Of a stretch of DNA of 64,000 nt, positions 9,527-17,604 are shown piece by piece. Both the position numbers and the translations under genes were made by a program. The notes below the pieces were generated by a model, which worked only from the letters and a program-made list of their open reading frames with translations, searched no databases and was not told the DNA's origin. Positions within the stretch are counted from its first letter, which is position 1; the number at the start of each line of letters is the position of its first letter. The stretch covers positions 102,389 through 166,388 of the forward strand of contig JADLDB010000113.1 of the NCBI GenBank assembly GCA_020846875.1, read 5' to 3'. The DNA is from Myxococcales bacterium. Its GTDB lineage: Bacteria; Myxococcota; Myxococcia; Myxococcales; Myxococcaceae.

Positions 9527-10984
9527 ATGTTCGGGTTCGGGAAGAGACGGCCGGAAGACGGCAACAAGCTGACGCAGCCCGTGCCTCCGGGCTGGAACGT
9601 GGTGGACCTGGGCCTGCTGGGCGCGGGCGGCATGTCGCGCGTATACCGCGTGCGCGACGAGAGCCTCGGGCGCGAGGTGGCCTTCAAGGTGCTCCGGCCC
9701 GAGCTTGCCGAAGAGGGAGAGGCGCTGGCCCGCTTCGTCGAGGAGGCGCGGATCACCGCCCAGCTCGATCACCCCAACATTCCCCCGGTGTACGCGCTGG
9801 CGGCCGATCGCAAGCGCACCACCTGCTTCACCATGAAGGTGCTGGAAGGCCAGAGCCTGCAGCAGATCCTCGAGCAGAACGAAAAGGAAGGCATCGACGG
9901 GCTGTTCGCCGCGCTCGACGTGCTGGTGCGGGTGTGTGAGGCGGTGGCCTTCGCCCACGCGCGCGGGGTGCTGCACCTGGATCTGAAGCCGTCCAACGTG
10001 ATGGTGGGCGAGTTCGGGCAGATCTACCTGGTGGACTGGGGGCTGGCGCGCCGCAAGGTGGAGCTGCCCACGCGGGAAGAAGACGAGGGGCTCGTCCAGG
10101 GCACGCCGGCGTACATGCCGCCAGAGCAGGCGCGAGGGCAGAACTGGGCCCTGGACGAGCGCAGCGACGTGTTCGCCCTGGGCGGCGTCCTGTACCGGAT
10201 CCTCGCGGGCAAGCCGCCCTTCGTGGGCCTCGACGCCGACACCACCAAGGAGCTGGCGGTGAAGGGCCGGGCGCCCCCGCCGGCTCGACGGGACGGGCAG
10301 CCGATGCCGCGCCGGCTGGTGGCGATGTGCATGCGCGCGCTCTCGGAAGATCCCGCGCAGCGTTACCCGTCGGTGGGCGACTTCAAGCAGGAGCTGGAGG
10401 AGTTCATCCGCGGGACGGCCCAGCTTCCGCGGCTGCAGTTCGCTCCGGGCGACGCGATCGTCCGCGAAGGCGAGACGGGCAGCGCGGCGTACGTGATCCT
10501 CGAAGGCCACTGCCAGGCCAGCCGGGTGGTGGCGGGCAAGCAGCAGCAACTGCGCCTGTTGGGCCCGGGCGAGATGTTCGGCGAGACGGCGGTGCTGACG
10601 GGCTCGCCCCGCACCGCGACCGTGACGGCGCTGATGGAGACCACGGTGGCGGTGGTCGATCAACTGTACCTGCAGGAAGAGCTGGAGCGCAGCTCCTTCA
10701 TGTCGCTGGCGATCCGCACGGTGGCGGGCGCCTTCCTCGACCTGAACGCCCAGACGGCGGCGCTGCTGGAGGAGCAGAAGAAGGAGCGCGTGGTGGAGCT
10801 GTCCCTGCGGCACCTGGCGCTGCAGGGCTTCGACGGCCCGGGGGGCACGCGGCGCACGCCGTGGCTGGCGCTGCTCGCCAAGCTCTTCAACGAGACGGGC
10901 CTGCCCCAGGAGGAGATCACCCGGCGCGTCACCCGCGCGAAGGGGCTCACGCTGGACGGCGAGTACCTGAGCCTTCGGCCGTGA
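9527..10984 (+). CDS. Ser/Thr protein kinase with C-terminal cyclic-nucleotide-binding domain
   Basis: 485 residues from ATG 9527. The kinase domain (~20-290) has the Gly loop LGAGGMSRVYRV, the VAFK lysine, a catalytic loop HLDLKPSN (the usual HRD arginine is Leu) and VDWG in place of DFG. Residues ~300-420 form a cNMP-binding domain with the phosphate-binding cassette-like GEMFGETAVLTGSPRTATV. The final ~60 residues are a helical tail. HLD and DWG variants suggest altered activation, but the catalytic Asp and Lys are present. The gene's last 38 bp overlap the convergent ABC exporter gene. cAMP or cGMP control of a Hanks-type kinase is the likely role. Confidence 0.9.
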   Translation: MFGFGKRRPEDGNKLTQPVPPGWNVVDLGLLGAGGMSRVYRVRDESLGREVAFKVLRPELAEEGEALARFVEEARITAQLDHPNIPPVYALAADRKRTTCFTMKVLEGQSLQQILEQNEKEGIDGLFAALDVLVRVCEAVAFAHARGVLHLDLKPSNVMVGEFGQIYLVDWGLARRKVELPTREEDEGLVQGTPAYMPPEQARGQNWALDERSDVFALGGVLYRILAGKPPFVGLDADTTKELAVKGRAPPPARRDGQPMPRRLVAMCMRALSEDPAQRYPSVGDFKQELEEFIRGTAQLPRLQFAPGDAIVREGETGSAAYVILEGHCQASRVVAGKQQQLRLLGPGEMFGETAVLTGSPRTATVTALMETTVAVVDQLYLQEELERSSFMSLAIRTVAGAFLDLNAQTAALLEEQKKERVVELSLRHLALQGFDGPGGTRRTPWLALLAKLFNETGLPQEEITRRVTRAKGLTLDGEYLSLRP

Positions 10985-12779
10985 CCGCCGGGCCGCAACT
11001 CTTCCGCCACAGCCCCGAGTACACGCCTTCACGCCCGAGCAGATCCTCGTGCGTCCCCTGCTCCACCACCCTGCCCTGCTCCAGCACGACGAGCTGATCC
11101 GCCTTCCTCACGCTGGAGAGCCGGTGCGCGATGATCAGCGCCGTCCTCGACTGGAGCACCTCGTCCAGCGCCTTCTGCACCTCCTGCTCGCTCTGGGGAT
11201 CGAGGTTGCTGGTGGCCTCATCGAGGATCAGCACGGGCGCTCGGGCAAGGACGGCCCGCGCCAGGCACAGCCGCTGCTTCTGGCCTCCAGACAGCGTCAC
11301 CCCGCGCTCGCCGATGGGCGTGTCCAGCCCCTTCGGCAGGGCCCCGATGAAGTCCCAGGCGTGGGCCACCCGGCAGGCCTCCTTCAGCTCGTCCTCGGAG
11401 GCCGCGGGCCGGGCGACGAGCAGGTTGGCGCGAACGGAGGCGGAGAAGAGCATCGCCTCCTGGGTGACGAGGGCGAACTGGGCGCGAACGGACGCGACGG
11501 TGGCCTGCGCCGCGTCCACGTCGTCGAAGCAGATTGAGCCGCGCTGTGGCACCTCGAAGCGCAGCAGCAGCGTGGTGAGGGTGCTCTTGCCGCTGCCGCT
11601 CTCTCCGACCAGGGCGGTCACCTTCCCCACCGGCAAGGTGAAGGACACGCCGTCCAGCGCGGGCCGATCTCCCCAGGCGAAGGCCACGTCCTTCACGACG
11701 ATCTGCTGGCGGACGGGCGGCAGCGCGCGCGCCCCGGGGGCGTCCTGCACGGCCGGCGGCGTGGACAGCAGGTCCTCGATCCGCTCCAGCCCTGCGGCGG
11801 CCGCGACGGCGAACTGGCTGACGCGCCCCAGATCCTTGGCGGGCTGGTACAGCAGCACCACGGCGCCGAGGAAGGACACCAGATCCTGCGGCTCGACGGC
11901 CGAGGTGGCCACGGCCCAGGCGAGGGAGCCGCCGATGGCCAGGGAGGCGAGGACCTCCATGAACCCGGGCACGGCGGCGCGGGACCAGGCGGCGCGGGTG
12001 AGCGCGTGCTCGACCTCGCCGGCGTGGCGGGCGAAGCGGTGCGCCTCGGCGCTCTGGGCGTTGAAGGCCTGGAGCGTGCGCAGCGCGCCCAGCCCCTCCT
12101 GCACCTGGGCGGCCAGCGTTCCCAGCGCGGCCTGGCCCTGGCGGGTGCGGCCCATCAGCGCGCGGGTGAGCCTCGCCGCGGGGAGGATCGCCACCGGCAC
12201 CGCGGCCAGCGCCAGCAGCGACAGCTTCCACGACAGCGACACGGCCACCGCCACCAGGATGACGATCTGCAGCGTGTCGCGCAGCCAGGACGCCACGGTG
12301 TAGGTGGCGGCCTGCTCCACGGCGGCCACGTCGGCGGTGAAGCGGCTCAGCAGATCCCCCGACAACCGCCGCGACACCTGGGCCGGGGACAGCCCGAGCA
12401 GCTTCTCGAAGACGCGCCGCCGCAAGTCGACGACGACGCGCTGGCCGAAGAGGCCGACGAAGTAGAACTGCCCCAGGTACCCGACGCCTTTGATCGCGCC
12501 GATCACCAGCACCACCGCGGGGAAGACCCAGATCCACCGCTCCTTCGGGAGCGCCTCCAGGCTGGGTGCCCAGGCGCCGAGCCGGCCCAGCCCGTCCTCG
12601 CCTCCGGTGAGGAGGAAGCGCAGCGCCGGCCCCATCAACCAGGCGTACGCGCCGGTGGTGAGCCCCACCACGGCCATGCAGACAAACGCGATGACCAACA
12701 GGCCTCGGTGAGCCCGGCCCAGCTCCAGCAGGCGCCGCATTGCAGTCAGGAGTGGCGAGCGGACGGACGGCTGGGCCAT
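10947..12779 (-). CDS. ABC exporter, fused permease and ATPase (MsbA-like)
   Basis: 610 residues. The N-terminal ~320 residues hold about six membrane segments (for example GLLVIAFVCMAVVGLTTGAYAWL), and the C-terminal ATPase has Walker A GESGSGKST, signature LSGGQKQR and Walker B VLILDEATSNLD. The half-transporter layout and the divergent position relative to lpxB suggest an MsbA-type lipid A or lipid exporter, although many multidrug exporters look the same. The start codon at 12779 lies 21 bp from a duplicated copy of the lpxB 5' region, so its original promoter region was preserved when the insertion next door occurred. Confidence 0.9.
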   Translation of the reverse strand: MAQPSVRSPLLTAMRRLLELGRAHRGLLVIAFVCMAVVGLTTGAYAWLMGPALRFLLTGGEDGLGRLGAWAPSLEALPKERWIWVFPAVVLVIGAIKGVGYLGQFYFVGLFGQRVVVDLRRRVFEKLLGLSPAQVSRRLSGDLLSRFTADVAAVEQAATYTVASWLRDTLQIVILVAVAVSLSWKLSLLALAAVPVAILPAARLTRALMGRTRQGQAALGTLAAQVQEGLGALRTLQAFNAQSAEAHRFARHAGEVEHALTRAAWSRAAVPGFMEVLASLAIGGSLAWAVATSAVEPQDLVSFLGAVVLLYQPAKDLGRVSQFAVAAAAGLERIEDLLSTPPAVQDAPGARALPPVRQQIVVKDVAFAWGDRPALDGVSFTLPVGKVTALVGESGSGKSTLTTLLLRFEVPQRGSICFDDVDAAQATVASVRAQFALVTQEAMLFSASVRANLLVARPAASEDELKEACRVAHAWDFIGALPKGLDTPIGERGVTLSGGQKQRLCLARAVLARAPVLILDEATSNLDPQSEQEVQKALDEVLQSRTALIIAHRLSSVRKADQLVVLEQGRVVEQGTHEDLLGREGVYSGLWRKSCGPAVTAEGSGTRRPA

Positions 12780-12800
12780 TGGCGCGCGGGCACCATAGAC

Positions 12801-12923
12801 CAGGCTCGGCGAGGGCGCTGCGAGCCGCTTTGACTCGCTCCGCGGCTAGGGGCTACGGCCGCACCCGAGATGACGTGCTCGTGGTTGCAGGCGAAGCGTC
12901 GGGAGATGAGCACGCCGCCGACG
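12801..12923 (+). repeat. Duplicate copy A of the lpxB upstream region and first codons
   Basis: These 123 bp match 14170-14293 with 7 mismatches and one 1-base deletion by my hand alignment. The copy includes the leader and an ATG (12870) corresponding to the lpxB start. The deletion right after that ATG shifts the frame, so only about 18 lpxB codons survive as a non-functional remnant. Together with copy B it brackets the inserted lipoprotein gene. Confidence 0.9.
12870..12923 (+). pseudogene. lpxB 5' fragment
   Basis: The first ~18 codons of lpxB are recognisable. One base is missing after the ATG (ATGAC here, ATGGAC in lpxB) and similarity stops abruptly at 12923. It cannot encode a product and is a by-product of the duplication or insertion event. 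Confidence 0.8.
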
Positions 12924-12961
12924 CCCGCGTCGCCCTGACTGTTTCCGCGCGGCTCGGCTTC

Positions 12962-13804
12962 TCACTGCCCTGCGTTCATCTCCGCGGCGCGACCCTGAGC
13001 CTCGGCAAGCGTGGGCACGTTCCACTCCGCGCGCTCGGCGTCGGTAGTCGTCGGATCGACCGGCCACAGCTCCCACGGCCCGGTGTCGTCCTTGCGCTTG
13101 TACTGCGTGCCGTATTTCTGCGGCTTGCCTTCGAACATGAGCTTGCGATCGGTCGCCGCGGCGACGAGCCACCGGGCGCCGTCGTGCTCTGGATCGCGCT
13201 TGATTGCCTCGAGTGACAGCATCCGCGCGCGCTCGATGTGCGCGGGAGTCGAACCGTGTTGGAACACCATCGCCGCGTGCCAGAAGTCGTCGGCGGTGAT
13301 CGCTCCGTTCGCCGCGAGGATCTCGTGGGTGCGCTTTTCGCGCTCGAGGTCACGCGGCGCGACGAGCGCCCAATCGGTCTCTCCCTGACGATCGCCCTGA
13401 TCCTCGTCGAAGATCCGCGTGAGCTCCTTGTTGTTCCCGTCGACACGAGCGGCCAGCCGGTGCGGATAGGCCTCGAGCAACGCCGGCCAGCGCGCGTCGC
13501 CGTGCAGGCTGTCGAGATCGGTGTCGGAGATGAGGTGGTTGAGTGGCACGGGCCGACGCTCGAGGTGTGCCTGATCGAGCGCCCGGAACGCCGCGTCGCG
13601 GTCGCCACCCAGCGCGGCGCAGCACGCCTGACTGTAGTGCGCGGCCAATTTGCCGAACTTCTCGGCGCACTGCTGAAAGTCCTTCGCCTCGTAGGCGGCC
13701 TCTCCCTGGCTCCTCAGCGCACGACGCTCTACGCGCGTCAACTTCGTCGGAGCGACACAGCCAAAAGACATCACCGCCGCCACCGCGAGCCAGAGTCGGG
13801 TCAT
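12962..13804 (-). CDS. Putative lipoprotein, DUF6624-like, on inserted segment
   Basis: 280 residues from ATG 13804; ATG 13816 is four codons upstream. The signal peptide MTRLWLAVAAVMSFGC gives lipidated Cys16. Residues ~30-110 resemble TPR-type helices (GEAAYEAKDFQQCAEKFGKLA). The C-terminal half has the pattern DRKLMFEGKPQKYGTQY followed by PVDPTTTDAERAEWNVP, which resembles the DUF6624 family (tentative, from memory of the motif). It sits inside a segment bounded by two copies of the lpxB 5' end, and its codons look less GC-biased than those of its neighbours, so it was probably acquired. Function unknown. Confidence 0.8.
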   Translation of the reverse strand: MTRLWLAVAAVMSFGCVAPTKLTRVERRALRSQGEAAYEAKDFQQCAEKFGKLAAHYSQACCAALGGDRDAAFRALDQAHLERRPVPLNHLISDTDLDSLHGDARWPALLEAYPHRLAARVDGNNKELTRIFDEDQGDRQGETDWALVAPRDLEREKRTHEILAANGAITADDFWHAAMVFQHGSTPAHIERARMLSLEAIKRDPEHDGARWLVAAATDRKLMFEGKPQKYGTQYKRKDDTGPWELWPVDPTTTDAERAEWNVPTLAEAQGRAAEMNAGQ

Positions 13805-14238
13805 GGGGGCAATCATTCCTTCGCGCGAGGAGTTTCTTCAAGCAATCACGCGTGAGGTCGAGCCCCCCGAGGAAGGCAGCATGCCCTGGCTCGGATCGAT
13901 GGACACAACGCCGGTGCCGCTTCAAGACGGCCGGTGAGCCGCCGGGGCTGCTGTTTGACTACGGTCGATCTGGTGCCGTGACGGACCCTTCACGAAGGAC
14001 TGACCGTCAACTGCGCGAGCGCGTTGCGCCGCGAGAGGGCAGCCAAGGTGCTTTGTGCGGTTGCGGGTCCGAGCAGCTCAGCCAAGCGACGACGATCTCT
14101 GCCGGGCTCCTCTGCGCGGTCAGCATGGCGCGTCGATGCAGCCGCGCCCACCTCCCTGGACTGCGTTCGCAGGCTCGGCGAGGGCGCTGCGAGCCGCTTT
14201 GACTCGCTCCGGGGCCCTGGGCTACGGCCACACCCGAG
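13805..14238. other. Non-coding stretch upstream of lpxB
   Basis: No open frame here has a credible start, ribosome site and codon use. A minus-strand frame reading LAELLGPATAQSTLAALS (around 14000-14100) looks mildly protein-like and could be a decayed gene fragment of the insert, but this is not established. The last 69 bp (14170-14238) are the non-coding part of copy B of the duplication and hold the lpxB leader. Confidence 0.5.
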
Positions 14239-14293
14239 ATGGACGTGCTCGTGGTCGCAGGCGAAGCGTCGGGAGATCAGCACGCCGCCGACG
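14170..14293 (+). repeat. Copy B of the duplicated lpxB 5' region
   Basis: This is the functional partner of copy A at 12801-12923. It covers 69 bp of lpxB leader and the first ~18 codons. The leader contains a small hairpin (GCGAG and CTCGC separated by 9 nt) that is conserved in both copies. Confidence 0.9.
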
Positions 14294-15363
14294 TGGTGGC
14301 CGCGCTCAAGCGCAAGCGCGGGGATCTCCGCTTCTTCGGCATGGGGGGCCCGAAGCTGGCGGCCCACGGCGTGGAGCTGGTGCACGGCGCGCACGAGCTC
14401 TCGGTGATGGGGCTGGTGGAGGTCCTCCCCAAGGTGCCGCGGATCTGGCGGGTGCTGCGCGATCTCGAGGCGGCGGCGAAGCAGCGAGGGCCCGCGTGCG
14501 CCCTGCTGGTGGACGTGCCGGACTTCAACCTGAGGCTGGCCAAGAGGCTCAAGCGCCTGGGCATCCCCGTGGTGGCGTACGTTGCGCCGATGGTGTGGGC
14601 GTGGCGGGAAGGCCGGACGAAGACGATCGCCCGCCGCTACGATCGACTGCTCTGCATCCTCCCCTTCGAAGAGCAGTTCCTTCGCGAGCGCGGGGTGAAC
14701 GCCGTCTACGTGGGGAACCCGGTGGTGGACCAGGTGCCGCCCGTCGCCGAGCCCGCGCACTTCCGCCGCGCGCTGGGCCTCGACGAGAGGACGCCGGTGC
14801 TCGCGGTGCTGCCGGGGAGCCGCCGCAGCGAGATCGCGCGCATCCTCCCCACGCTGGTGAAGGTCTGCCAGCAGGTGAAGGCGCGCCGCCCCGCGCTACA
14901 GCCGGTGCTCCCGGTCGCGCCCGGGCTTCCCAACGAGCTGCTGGCGAAGCACTTCGAGGGCAGCGGGCTGTCGCCGGTGCTCATCGCCGGCCGCGCGGCG
15001 GAGGTGGTGGGCGCCAGCGAGGTGGCCCTGGTGGCGAGCGGGACGGCGACACTTGAAGCGGGACTGATGCGCCGGCCGATGGTGGTGGTTTACCGGATGA
15101 ACGCGCTCAGCTACCAGGTGGGGAAGGCGCTGGTGCGGATCCCCTTCTTCAGCTTGATCAACCTGCTGGCGGGCAAGCGCGTGGTGCCGGAGCTCTTGCA
15201 GGCCGACTTCAACGTGGAGCGCGTGGTGCAGGAGCTGGAGCCCCTGTGGGACGGGCCGGCGCGGGACTCGTGCCTCACAGGGCTGGACGAGGTGCGCGCG
15301 GTGCTGGGCAGCAACGGCGCCGCGGATCGCGCCGCCGACGAAGTGCTGGCGGTGCTGGCCTGA
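14239..15363 (+). CDS. lpxB: Lipid-A-disaccharide synthase
   Basis: A 374-residue glycosyltransferase (GT19) that condenses UDP-2,3-diacylglucosamine with lipid X to form the lipid A disaccharide at the inner membrane. Family marks are GEASGD at residues 8-13, FGMGGPKL, the VDVPDFN motif, VAYVAPMVWAWR and the C-terminal FNVERVVQELEPL region. The length is normal. lpxA, lpxD and fabZ, its usual partners, are not in the window. An MsbA-like exporter gene diverges from it, now separated by the inserted lipoprotein segment. The first 18 codons are duplicated at 12870. Confidence 0.96.
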   Translation: MDVLVVAGEASGDQHAADVVAALKRKRGDLRFFGMGGPKLAAHGVELVHGAHELSVMGLVEVLPKVPRIWRVLRDLEAAAKQRGPACALLVDVPDFNLRLAKRLKRLGIPVVAYVAPMVWAWREGRTKTIARRYDRLLCILPFEEQFLRERGVNAVYVGNPVVDQVPPVAEPAHFRRALGLDERTPVLAVLPGSRRSEIARILPTLVKVCQQVKARRPALQPVLPVAPGLPNELLAKHFEGSGLSPVLIAGRAAEVVGASEVALVASGTATLEAGLMRRPMVVVYRMNALSYQVGKALVRIPFFSLINLLAGKRVVPELLQADFNVERVVQELEPLWDGPARDSCLTGLDEVRAVLGSNGAADRAADEVLAVLA

Positions 15364-15393
15364 TTCACCCGAAGGTCATTGCGAAGGGAAGTG

Positions 15394-16044
15394 ATGCTGC
15401 GCACTCGACACCTCCTCGGCCTGCTCGTCGCGGCCTGCGTCACCCACGGGCGCCCGTTCAACAACAGCTCGGTCGACTTCAACGGCGGGCGCTTCCACCG
15501 CCTGCAGACACCGGGCGAGCTGGAGACCGTCGCCGACGCGGTGGTGGCGATCATGGAGGAGAGCAACGCCAGCCTGGTGAAGCGGCGCACCACCAAGCGC
15601 CAGACGGTGGTGCTGTCCTTCCGCCAGTCCATCGAGCGCGCGGCCGGCACCACCACCGAGGCGACCAGCGCCCCGGCGTCCAGCGAGTGGTTCCCCGCCG
15701 GCACCTTCAACTCCGAGACGGCGACGCGCGCCGACTACCTCGCGTACGGCGCCTTCTTCTACGTGGAACTCACCCGCCTCGACGAAGGCGGCGTGGAGGT
15801 GAGCGCCGTGGGCCTGCCCGTCGTCGACGGCCTCACCTCGTGTCCCCAGGTGGTCTCGCCCTACCGCGAGTGCCGGCCCGAGGAGGCGCCCGGCCCCGAC
15901 AGCTTCTCGGATCACGTGGAGCGGGTGAGCGACATCTCCGTGACGGGCGAGAAGGAAGCCGAGGTGCTCACCGGCCTCCTCGCGCAGCTCCAGCGCAAGA
16001 AGTGGCAGGACCGCTTCAAGGTGCCTGCGGCCAGCGCGCCCTGA
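15394..16044 (+). CDS. Putative lipoprotein of unknown function
   Basis: 216 residues from ATG 15394, chosen because AAGGGAA lies just upstream; a TTG at 15379 is also in frame. The signal peptide MLRTRHLLGLLVAAC has lipobox VAAC. The mature protein is hydrophilic with alternating beta-like patterns (RQTVVLSFRQSIER, ADYLAYGAFFYVELTRLDEGGVEV). No known domain is recognised. It follows lpxB by 30 bp on the same strand, so co-transcription is likely and an outer-membrane role is conceivable. Confidence 0.78.
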   Translation: MLRTRHLLGLLVAACVTHGRPFNNSSVDFNGGRFHRLQTPGELETVADAVVAIMEESNASLVKRRTTKRQTVVLSFRQSIERAAGTTTEATSAPASSEWFPAGTFNSETATRADYLAYGAFFYVELTRLDEGGVEVSAVGLPVVDGLTSCPQVVSPYRECRPEEAPGPDSFSDHVERVSDISVTGEKEAEVLTGLLAQLQRKKWQDRFKVPAASAP

Positions 16045-16058
16045 AGGGCCGTCGGCGC

Positions 16059-17330
16059 TCAGCCCGCCTTCATCGCGCCGGCCACCATCGCCTCCAGGCG
16101 CTCCAGCGCCGCCTGAAGCGACTGCATCGACGGCCCGAAGGAGAAGCGCACGTACTGCCGGAAGCGGCTGCCCCGCGCCGCGCGTCGCTTGCCCGGGTTC
16201 ACGTCGAAGAACTCGCCCGGCACGACGATCACCTTCTTCTTGAGCGCCTCGCGGAAGAAGCCCATCCCGTCGTTGAGCGGCGGCGGCAGGTGCCCCACGT
16301 TCCCCCAGACGTAGAACGTCCCGTCCGGCACGCGATCCGCCCGCACCCCCAGCTTCATCAACCCGGCCAGCAGGCGATCGCGCTTCTCGCGAAACACCCG
16401 GTGGATCGCGTTCGTCTCCGCCACCACGTGGGCCTCTTCCAGCAGCGGAATCGCCGCCCGCTGCGCCGGCTTGTTCCCGCCTCCGTCGAGGAAGCTGCCC
16501 GCCGAGGCCACCGCGTCGATCACCTGCTTGGGCCCCACCGTCCACGTCACCCGCCAGCCCGGGTAGCGCCAGTTCTTGGTCAGCCCGTCGAAGATCACGA
16601 TCGGATCGCGGTTGACGTCCTCCACGTACCGCGCCGCGCTCTCCACCGGCAGGCGCCCCGGCGGCGTGCTCCACAGGTAGTGCGAGTAGAACTCGTCCAC
16701 CAGCAGCGCGCAGTCCAGCTCCCGGCTGGCCGCCACCCACTTCTCCAGCTCCTCGCCCTGCACCGCCTTCCCCGTCGGGTTGCACGGGTTGGACAAGAGC
16801 AGCGCAGACAGCCCGCGCCCGAGGATCTCCTTGCGCAGATCCTCCGGCGAGAAGGCGTAGCCGCGCTCACCCTCCAGCAGGATGGGGATGGGGGTGAAGG
16901 CCTTGAAGATGTCCAGAAGCTCCTCGTACGCGGTGTAGTCGGGCAGGAAGTGGCCCAGGTTGATGTGCCCCAGGGCCGCCGCCGCGCGCGTCAACGCCGC
17001 CCGCCCACCGCCCGACACCGACACGTTGTCGGGGCCGTACTGGCTCTTCTTCCCCTGCCGGTAGAGCCGGTTGTACAGCGCGGCGATCGCCACCCGCAGC
17101 TCCATCAACCCCGGCACCGGCGCGTACTCCTGGTCGTCCACGTCGATGGCGATCTGGTGGATCCGCTGCGGCGCGCCCGGCAATTCACCCGTCTCCGGCT
17201 GCCCCTGCCCCAGGTTGCACCAGTCCGGATCCTTCGGGCTGAAGCCCAGGCGGGTGGCCTCGGTGGTGACGAAGATGACGCCGGTGCGGGGCACCTGGCG
17301 GAAGGCACTCATCGGACTGTCGTCACTCAC
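16059..17330 (-). CDS. PLP-dependent aminotransferase, class I/II
   Basis: A 423-residue fold-type I aminotransferase. It shows the cofactor-site SNPCNPTGKAV, the VDEFYSHYLW aspartate region and the Schiff-base lysine in GLTKNWRYPGWR, with RFSFG near the end. Substrate is not determinable; alanine/aspartate-type enzymes and mis-annotated C-S lyases share these marks. GTG 17330 is preferred because AGGAAG lies 9 nt upstream. This start overlaps the glutaredoxin-like gene by 8 nt, indicating translational coupling. Confidence 0.9.
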   Translation of the reverse strand: MSDDSPMSAFRQVPRTGVIFVTTEATRLGFSPKDPDWCNLGQGQPETGELPGAPQRIHQIAIDVDDQEYAPVPGLMELRVAIAALYNRLYRQGKKSQYGPDNVSVSGGGRAALTRAAAALGHINLGHFLPDYTAYEELLDIFKAFTPIPILLEGERGYAFSPEDLRKEILGRGLSALLLSNPCNPTGKAVQGEELEKWVAASRELDCALLVDEFYSHYLWSTPPGRLPVESAARYVEDVNRDPIVIFDGLTKNWRYPGWRVTWTVGPKQVIDAVASAGSFLDGGGNKPAQRAAIPLLEEAHVVAETNAIHRVFREKRDRLLAGLMKLGVRADRVPDGTFYVWGNVGHLPPPLNDGMGFFREALKKKVIVVPGEFFDVNPGKRRAARGSRFRQYVRFSFGPSMQSLQAALERLEAMVAGAMKAG

Positions 17331-17604
17331 GGGCGCGAACTTCCTCCAGCGCGGCGGCCAGCGCCACTTCCAGCTCTTGCTGGGAGAACTTCAGGGACAG
17401 CCGGTCGATTCCACCCACCGCCACCACCGGCACCTGGTGGCGGTAGCGGGAAAACCACTCCTCCCGCTCGAAGATGTCCCGCTCCACCAACTCAAAGCCC
17501 CACGCTCGCCGCGCCGCGTGCAGCAGCTCCAGGGCGTCCGCACACAGGCTGCACGAAGGACGTGTGTAGACCTCCACGAGGGTTGTGCTCAGAATAGCGC
17601 GCAT
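17323..17604 (-). CDS. Glutaredoxin-like thiol protein (DUF836 type)
   Basis: 93 residues from ATG 17604; GTG 17616 and GTG 17577 are alternatives. A thioredoxin-fold start VEVYTRPSCSLCADALELL carries a CxxC, and the cis-proline region appears as HQVPVVAVGG. The size matches small glutaredoxin-like DUF836 proteins, presumed thiol-disulfide reductases of the cytoplasm. It overlaps the aminotransferase gene downstream. Its start codon overlaps that of the divergent DUF4388 gene within a single CATG. Confidence 0.85.
   Translation of the reverse strand: MRAILSTTLVEVYTRPSCSLCADALELLHAARRAWGFELVERDIFEREEWFSRYRHQVPVVAVGGIDRLSLKFSQQELEVALAAALEEVRARE

Noticed and set aside
12801..14293. Mobile element with long direct repeats
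   Set aside because: No transposase, integrase or terminal inverted repeats; the repeats are parts of lpxB and its leader.
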